Shown: piece by piece, positions 42,248 through 46,358 of the stretch
How positions within the stretch are numbered: position 1 is the stretch's first letter
Layout of the letters: the number at the start of each line of letters is the position of its first letter
DNA from: an uncultured Luminiphilus sp.
Lineage (GTDB): Bacteria > Pseudomonadota > Gammaproteobacteria > Pseudomonadales > Halieaceae
Direction of reading: 5' to 3'
DNA: 46,358 nt
Assembly (NCBI GenBank): GCA_938091995.1
Contig: CALKNZ010000089.1
Coordinates: 1 to 46,358 of the forward strand
The notes under the pieces: generated by a model
The model's input: the letters and a program-made list of their open reading frames with translations, nothing else
What the model was told of the DNA's origin: nothing
The model's database searches: none
Made by a program: the position numbers and the translations under genes

Positions 42248-43168
42248 CTAGGCGGGTGCCGGTAGTCCACAGAGCTGCCGGCCTCTGCCTGTTATGCCCG
42301 CTGCAAGGGCCTCAATATGTGCTGGCCCAACCTCGCAGCAGCCTCCCAGTATGGACGCTCCAAGGTCCAACCAGTTCAGTGCCATTTCTGCGTATACCGC
42401 GGGTGTAAGCTCTTCCCGAGCGCTGAGTACGTCGACAGTTCCTCCGGGCTTCAAAGCTGTGATCGAGTGAAAGCCATTAGCATAAGCACCAAATTTGCTG
42501 CTGACTTCAGCCAACAACGGCAGACCCTGGTCAATGGCTTCGGGGACAGAGCAGTTGAGGATGATGGATAATGGTTTTAGTGGCATGCAAACGCGCAGCG
42601 CATCCCTCAGAGACTCACCTGAACGCAGCAAGGTGCCATCCTCATCTTGAACGGTGAATGCGAGGTGTACGCCGGTTTCTGCTGCTTGTGCCGCGAGTAG
42701 TACAGCTTGTCCTTCGGCAACAGAGCTGAGAGTCTCAGCTAAGAAACCGTCCACGTGATGCCGCTGCAACTCCATGAGCTCTTTGTACTCATCCTTCATT
42801 TGTTCCGCGCTCAGAGGACTCTGTTTGAGGTAAGAGGCTGTCAACGGTGGCAGTGAGGCCACGACATCAATGCCTTTGCGTCCCGAGGCCTGAATGCCCG
42901 CCCGGGCGAGGTCGCCAGCATGTTTGAGTAGCTCGGGCAGGTCAGGGAGTGCCGTGCCCATTTGTAGTCGATGGCGGGTAACAGAGTAAGTGTTAAGGCA
43001 AATAACCCGGGCACCGGCGAGGCAAAAGTCTCGGTGCACGTTGGCGACCAGTTCGGGCTCATCCATCATGACCTGAAGTGACCATAAGGGGTGGGGCTTT
43101 GCCGCGCTACTGCGGCGAATCAGTTCTTGGCCCATGCCCCCGTCTAGGAGTGTGATGGCAGCTGTCAT
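42248..43168 (-). CDS. Homocysteine S-methyltransferase family protein
   Basis: From ATG 43168 (GAGA upstream) the protein has 306 residues; a TTG at 43207 overlapping the hydrolase stop is an alternative start. Zinc-binding thiols are the Cys in IILNCSVPEA and the Cys pair in ILGGCCEVGP, as in betaine-, S-methylmethionine- or homocysteine methyltransferases. ITLLDGGMGQELIRR near the N-terminus is the family opening. The methyl donor is not evident; MmuM-type (S-methylmethionine) and betaine-type are both possible. It is downstream of the dehalogenase-like gene on the same strand, 35 bp after its stop. Confidence 0.87.
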   Translation of the reverse strand: MTAAITLLDGGMGQELIRRSSAAKPHPLWSLQVMMDEPELVANVHRDFCLAGARVICLNTYSVTRHRLQMGTALPDLPELLKHAGDLARAGIQASGRKGIDVVASLPPLTASYLKQSPLSAEQMKDEYKELMELQRHHVDGFLAETLSSVAEGQAVLLAAQAAETGVHLAFTVQDEDGTLLRSGESLRDALRVCMPLKPLSIILNCSVPEAIDQGLPLLAEVSSKFGAYANGFHSITALKPGGTVDVLSAREELTPAVYAEMALNWLDLGASILGGCCEVGPAHIEALAAGITGRGRQLCGLPAPA

Positions 43169-43203
43169 TTTATAAGTCTCTTGTGTTGGGTTAAACGGTG
43201 CAT

Positions 43204-44118
43204 TCAAGGGTTAGATTGTACAAACCCATCGATCAACGCTACCAGTGTATCGGGGATGTCTTCCTGACAAAAATGTCCAACACCGTGCACGTCAACAATA
43301 GGCCCTTCGGGAAATAAACCTCTGAAATCGCTGATAGCGTGGTCCTTGGCAATGCCGAAGTCCCTGTCGCCCGATACCAGCATTGCGGGTTTTCTCCGCA
43401 AAGCGGCTATATCACCATGCTCTAAGGTTTCTCTTACGAAGGGGAGAAACCGACCTTCATGGATGTCCAAGGGAAAATTAATGGCACCAATGCAGCTAGC
43501 TCGGTCGGGAAAGGGCTCGGAATAGGCGCGGATCCAGGTGTCCGAAACGACCGAAGAGTTCTGGAAACCAATAATCTTCATAACAGACAGCACGGTGCTT
43601 CCCATCTCGCCTAGAATACCTTCGAGAGTCCCGCTGTTGGCGTGCTTTTCTATCCATTGGAACCAGGGGGTCTTGCCGCCACTCGCCTGACCTCCACCGT
43701 ATCCGAGCACGGTGTTCATGAGAAACAGCCTTCGCACCTTATCTGGATTTCGCGCTGTAAACGCACCCGCGATGGGGCCGCCCCAGTCCTGCACGACGAA
43801 AGTGATGTTCGTAAGTTTAAGGTCGTTGACGAGGCTTTCTAAGTTCTCGACGTGAGATTTTAAGGTGTATTCCCTGTCTTGGGGTGTTGCTGATTTTCCA
43901 AATCCCATGTGATCGGGAACGATGACTCGGTATTTGGTTGCCAACTCAGGGATCATATTTCGGTACAAATATCCCCAGGTCGGCTCGCCATGGAGTAAGA
44001 CTAAAACTTGTCCATCCTTTGGCCCTTCATCAATGTAGTGCTGTTTGAAGCCCGCAGCTGTTGAAAAGCGAGGGGCGAAGGGCCAGGTTCCGTCAAAATT
44101 TTCATCAGCAGAAATCAC
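43204..44118 (-). CDS. Haloalkane dehalogenase-like alpha/beta hydrolase
   Basis: A 304-residue alpha/beta hydrolase: HGEPTWGYLYR (43-53) as in haloalkane dehalogenases; nucleophile elbow VVQDWGG with Asp111 and the halide-binding Trp112 next to it; acid in SGDRDFG (Asp251); His282 in GVGHFCQED. An Asp nucleophile, HGEP and D-W are shared by HLD-I type dehalogenases, epoxide hydrolases and related enzymes, so C-halogen hydrolysis is plausible but not proven. The second halide-binding Trp/Asn was not placed with certainty. The start is GTG 44118 with AAAGGAG 11 bases upstream. It is divergent from the SDR gene. Confidence 0.8.
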   Translation of the reverse strand: MISADENFDGTWPFAPRFSTAAGFKQHYIDEGPKDGQVLVLLHGEPTWGYLYRNMIPELATKYRVIVPDHMGFGKSATPQDREYTLKSHVENLESLVNDLKLTNITFVVQDWGGPIAGAFTARNPDKVRRLFLMNTVLGYGGGQASGGKTPWFQWIEKHANSGTLEGILGEMGSTVLSVMKIIGFQNSSVVSDTWIRAYSEPFPDRASCIGAINFPLDIHEGRFLPFVRETLEHGDIAALRRKPAMLVSGDRDFGIAKDHAISDFRGLFPEGPIVDVHGVGHFCQEDIPDTLVALIDGFVQSNP

Positions 44119-44269
44119 GTTGGCTTCAACTCCTTTACGAGGGCGTCAGACTAGAAATTATTGGTATCAAAGTCTCTATCTTCTGTGTAGACCATGAAGT
44201 TTGATGCGGTAGCGCGACGCTTGTACCTGCATGTTTATTCCCCTAGTGTAACGCCAAAATTAGCGTTGG

Positions 44270-45109
44270 ATGGGCAGCATGTTGGCGAGTTACTTTGCGG
44301 GAAAAAAAGCGGTCATTACAGGGGCGGGAGATGGCATCGGTAGAGCCCTTGCCCAACAGCTAAATGCCGTTGGGTGTGAGTTGTGGCTATGCGATATAAA
44401 TCCAGATCGACTGGACGCCACGCGAGCGAGTCTAGATCTATCAAAGGCGGCTGCGCACACCCATATCGTTGATTGCGGCAACCAGGAAGCTATTGTGAAC
44501 TGGGGGCGAGTTGTGGCGGCTGACACCCACAGTGTTGATGCTGTCTTTAATAATGCCGGCGTTGCCTACGCCGCACCTTTTACCGACGCTAGTGAAGAAA
44601 GCTTTCAGTGGTTAATGGCTATTAATTTTTGGGGCGTCGTCTGGTCAACCCGCGCTTTCTTGCCACTATTGCAAGCTGCACCTGTGGGTCATTTGGTTAA
44701 CATATCGTCAATCTTCGGCATGATCGGTGTGGCAGGTCAAAGTGCTTATAATTCGGCAAAGTTCGCTGTCAGGGGTTTTACTGAGGCGCTGCAAGCAGAG
44801 TATCGCAACAGTTCAATTAAGGTGAGTTGTGTACACCCGGGCGGAGTCGCAACCAATATTGCTAGGCGTGCCCGTGCCGACGGTGACTGGGCGCTTAACA
44901 CTGCAGACGAGCGTGACGCCCAGTTTCGGCAGGTCGCCAAAACAACCCCCGAAAAAGCGGCAACGATCATCTTGCGGCAATCTGCTGCAAGTACCCCTAG
45001 AATATTCGTGGGATGGGATGCCCGGATTATGCATTGGCTGACCAAGGTTTTTCCTACGAGCTATCATTATTTTATCGAACGTCTCGGGCAAAATAGTGAG
45101 TCAAAGTAA
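44270..45109 (+). CDS. SDR family oxidoreductase
   Basis: A 279-residue short-chain dehydrogenase: TGAGDGIG near the N-terminus, NNAGVAYA, NISSIFG with catalytic Ser, and YNSAKFA (Tyr-x3-Lys). The acidic residue after beta2 (LCDINPDRL) suggests NAD preference. The C-terminal extension (about 240-279, DARIMHWLTKVFPTSYHYF) is typical of membrane-associated or lipid-acting SDRs. ATG 44270 or 44279 could be the start. Its last 14 bp overlap the start of the EamA transporter gene, so they are coupled. Confidence 0.87.
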   Translation: MGSMLASYFAGKKAVITGAGDGIGRALAQQLNAVGCELWLCDINPDRLDATRASLDLSKAAAHTHIVDCGNQEAIVNWGRVVAADTHSVDAVFNNAGVAYAAPFTDASEESFQWLMAINFWGVVWSTRAFLPLLQAAPVGHLVNISSIFGMIGVAGQSAYNSAKFAVRGFTEALQAEYRNSSIKVSCVHPGGVATNIARRARADGDWALNTADERDAQFRQVAKTTPEKAATIILRQSAASTPRIFVGWDARIMHWLTKVFPTSYHYFIERLGQNSESK

Positions 45110-45989
45110 ACTGATTCCCCAGCGTTATTACGGGTTGCTGCTGGCGTCAACCTTATTAATGGCTTCAGGCTTTGTTGTATCCAAATTATTTATCCTCAAC
45201 GGCGTGCATCCTCTTGTTCTTGTGGCCAGCCGTTTCACCTTGGCGGGGGTACTGGCCATTTGCTGGTTGCTTCTGCGGGGGCAGCTTGAGACACCGACAA
45301 CGATGCGGGATGTCAAAGGTGTGTTGGTGGTGGGGACACTGCAGACAGCGATACTTTTTGGTACCGGGTTCATCGCTATGGCGCATCTGAGTGCAGCGAC
45401 AATCTCACTCTTGACGCTGACGATGCCCATTTGGGTGACGGGCATCCTAGCGGTAATTACGCGAAAACTGCCCCCGCTTAAGCAATTAATCGCGCTGGCA
45501 GTGGGCATGTTAGGGGTTGGTTTGATTATTGGATCGGGTGTGACTCAGGCGGGCGTGGGGGAGCTACGGTGGTTTGCACTGGCGCTAGTGGGTGCAGCCT
45601 GTTGGGCTTCAGCGACAGTATTTACTAAAGCAGCGGGATTGTCGGTAGCGGGTTGGAGTCTCAATGCCTGGCAAATGTTGGTGGGTGGTGTTGAGGTGCT
45701 GATCATCGCATTGGCTATGGATTTGCCGGGCATTAAATGGGTCTTGATAAGTGACCTATTGTTGTTTGCCTGGCTGGTAGTTCCCGCGTCTATTTTGTCT
45801 TTTGGATATTGGTTTACGGCCCTTAAACTGGGTGGCGCTGCGGTTACAAGTGGGTATCTCTTTCTGATTCCTTTGTTTACCGCATTGATTTCTGCTGTCG
45901 TTTTGGACACCACAGTTACCTCCATGCAGTTGGTAGGTGGTGTTGCTGTGGGCGCTGCGGTTTGGCTGATGTCGCGTTCGTCAACATAA
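45096..45989 (+). CDS. EamA/DMT family transporter
   Basis: A 297-residue membrane protein with about ten hydrophobic helices in two similar halves, the EamA duplication. The first half starts LLLASTLLMASGFVVSKLFI and has the conserved SRFTLAGVLAI; the second has ALVGAACWASATVFTKAAG. DMT proteins export metabolites such as amino acids; the substrate is unknown. The start is GTG 45096 inside the SDR gene (14-bp overlap), indicating an operon. It is followed by 79 bp up to the yebC-like gene. Confidence 0.9.
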   Translation: MSQSKLIPQRYYGLLLASTLLMASGFVVSKLFILNGVHPLVLVASRFTLAGVLAICWLLLRGQLETPTTMRDVKGVLVVGTLQTAILFGTGFIAMAHLSAATISLLTLTMPIWVTGILAVITRKLPPLKQLIALAVGMLGVGLIIGSGVTQAGVGELRWFALALVGAACWASATVFTKAAGLSVAGWSLNAWQMLVGGVEVLIIALAMDLPGIKWVLISDLLLFAWLVVPASILSFGYWFTALKLGGAAVTSGYLFLIPLFTALISAVVLDTTVTSMQLVGGVAVGAAVWLMSRSST

Positions 45990-46019
45990 TATTAACGGCA
46001 CACGAACTGCTCTGCCCTC

Positions 46020-46025
46020 TATAAT
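46020..46025 (+). promoter_or_regulatory. Candidate -10 box of the yebC-like gene
   Basis: TATAAT, a perfect -10 hexamer, lies 43 bp before the ATG of the yebC-like gene. The -35 candidate 17 bp upstream (GGCACA) is poor. Confidence 0.4.
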
Positions 46026-46068
46026 TCGCGGTAAACTAAAGCCTCAGCGTACTGTCTTGGAGTCTTAA

Positions 46069-46358
46069 ATGGGTCGCGCCTATCAAAACCGCAAACTGTC
46101 TATGGCAAAAACAGCCGCCGTAAAGACCGCGGTTTATTCTCGCTACAGCCGTGAAATTTACGTCAGTGCTAAGGCTGGCGGTACCGATCCCTCTGCCAAC
46201 CTGTCGTTGCGTTCACTGATAGATCGAGCCAAAAAAGATCAGGTTCCCTCTCATGTGATTGATAAGGCGATTGCGAAGGCCGAGTCAGGTGTAGGCGAGG
46301 ACTATCATGTTGCACGATATGAAGGGTTTGGTCCCGGTGGGACCATGCTGCTGGTCGA
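46069..46358 (+). CDS. YebC/PmpR family protein (YeeN type), 3' part outside window
   Basis: The first 96 residues are present: [20 protein letters not shown], then [46 protein letters not shown] and [11 protein letters not shown]. The [15 protein letters not shown] and YEGFGP-G segments are those of the YebC family; the M-G-R start and DPSANLSL rather than DP..N..L match E. coli YeeN more than YebC. YebC-type proteins have been reported to bind DNA and to help ribosomes through polyproline stretches. The start is ATG 46069 with GGAG (46059-46062) 6 bases upstream. About 140 residues are missing. Confidence 0.9.
   Translation, partial: MGRAYQNRKLSMAKTAAVKTAVYSRYSREIYVSAKAGGTDPSANLSLRSLIDRAKKDQVPSHVIDKAIAKAESGVGEDYHVARYEGFGPGGTMLLV

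Noticed and set aside
1-46358. tRNA, rRNA, CRISPR, insertion sequence or phage elements
   Set aside because: No T-loop-like motifs, repeat-spacer pattern, transposase or integrase frames or terminal inverted repeats were found on reading both strands.

Overview
The window looks like chromosomal DNA of an aerobic, heterotrophic, Gram-negative gammaproteobacterium. The evidence is lipoproteins, a TonB-dependent receptor, FlgO-like protein, a Tat-exported high-potential iron-sulfur protein and a YeeN-type YebC protein. The oxidative and CoA-based catabolic genes recall marine OMG-type lineages (SAR92, OM60/NOR5, Spongiibacteraceae). That placement is inference from gene content. I saw no rRNA, tRNA, CRISPR array, insertion sequence or phage.

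Layout. 1-6.1 kb: ACT-domain protein (cut by the window edge), GNAT acetyltransferase, phospholipase-D lipoprotein, M1 metallopeptidase followed by a DUF6702-like protein. 6.2-8.9 kb (minus strand): HD-domain protein, exported HGGxW-type hydrolase and kynureninase, a probable tryptophan/kynurenine catabolic operon. 9.1-11.7 kb (plus): class IV aminotransferase directly abutting a sulfotransferase, then a crotonase.

11.9-23.9 kb is the most striking part. A three-gene minus-strand operon encodes a split coenzyme-B12 acyl-CoA mutase (catalytic subunit, B12 subunit, MeaB chaperone). It is divergent from a plus-strand run of Fe-type alcohol dehydrogenase, TetR regulator, acyl-CoA ligase, TonB-dependent receptor, cytochrome P450, RutA/SsuD-like flavin monooxygenase and SMP-30-type lactonase. 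By eye the mutase lacks three active-site residues of methylmalonyl-CoA mutase: Leu at the Tyr89 position, Cys near Arg207, Asn at His244. I read the region as an uptake, oxidation, CoA activation and carbon-skeleton rearrangement pathway for an unidentified, probably branched or cyclic compound. A second acyl-CoA ligase and a class II aldolase-like gene follow on the minus strand to 26.9 kb.

26.9-33.2 kb: DUF1643 and SnoaL-like genes, then a 2-oxoacid:ferredoxin oxidoreductase (KorA with fused gamma domain, KorB) preceded by a GltD-like NAD(P)H flavoprotein carrying two [4Fe-4S] motifs. 33.4-35.5 kb: TerB-like gene, cysteine synthase and a MAPEG protein. 35.5-39.3 kb: a Baeyer-Villiger monooxygenase and HSL-type esterase, divergent from the MAPEG gene across a region with a perfect 17-bp palindrome, then a convergent SDR.

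39.5-42.2 kb: a small membrane-anchored protein with an exact HEXXHXXGXXH zinc site, a FlgO-like lipoprotein pair, a structured AT-rich spacer with a possible 27-residue membrane peptide, and the HiPIP. 42.2-46.4 kb: homocysteine S-methyltransferase, haloalkane-dehalogenase-like hydrolase, SDR plus EamA transporter, and the start of a YeeN-type yebC gene. Many genes start with GTG or TTG, and several upstream extensions were trimmed to the start best supported by a ribosome binding site.
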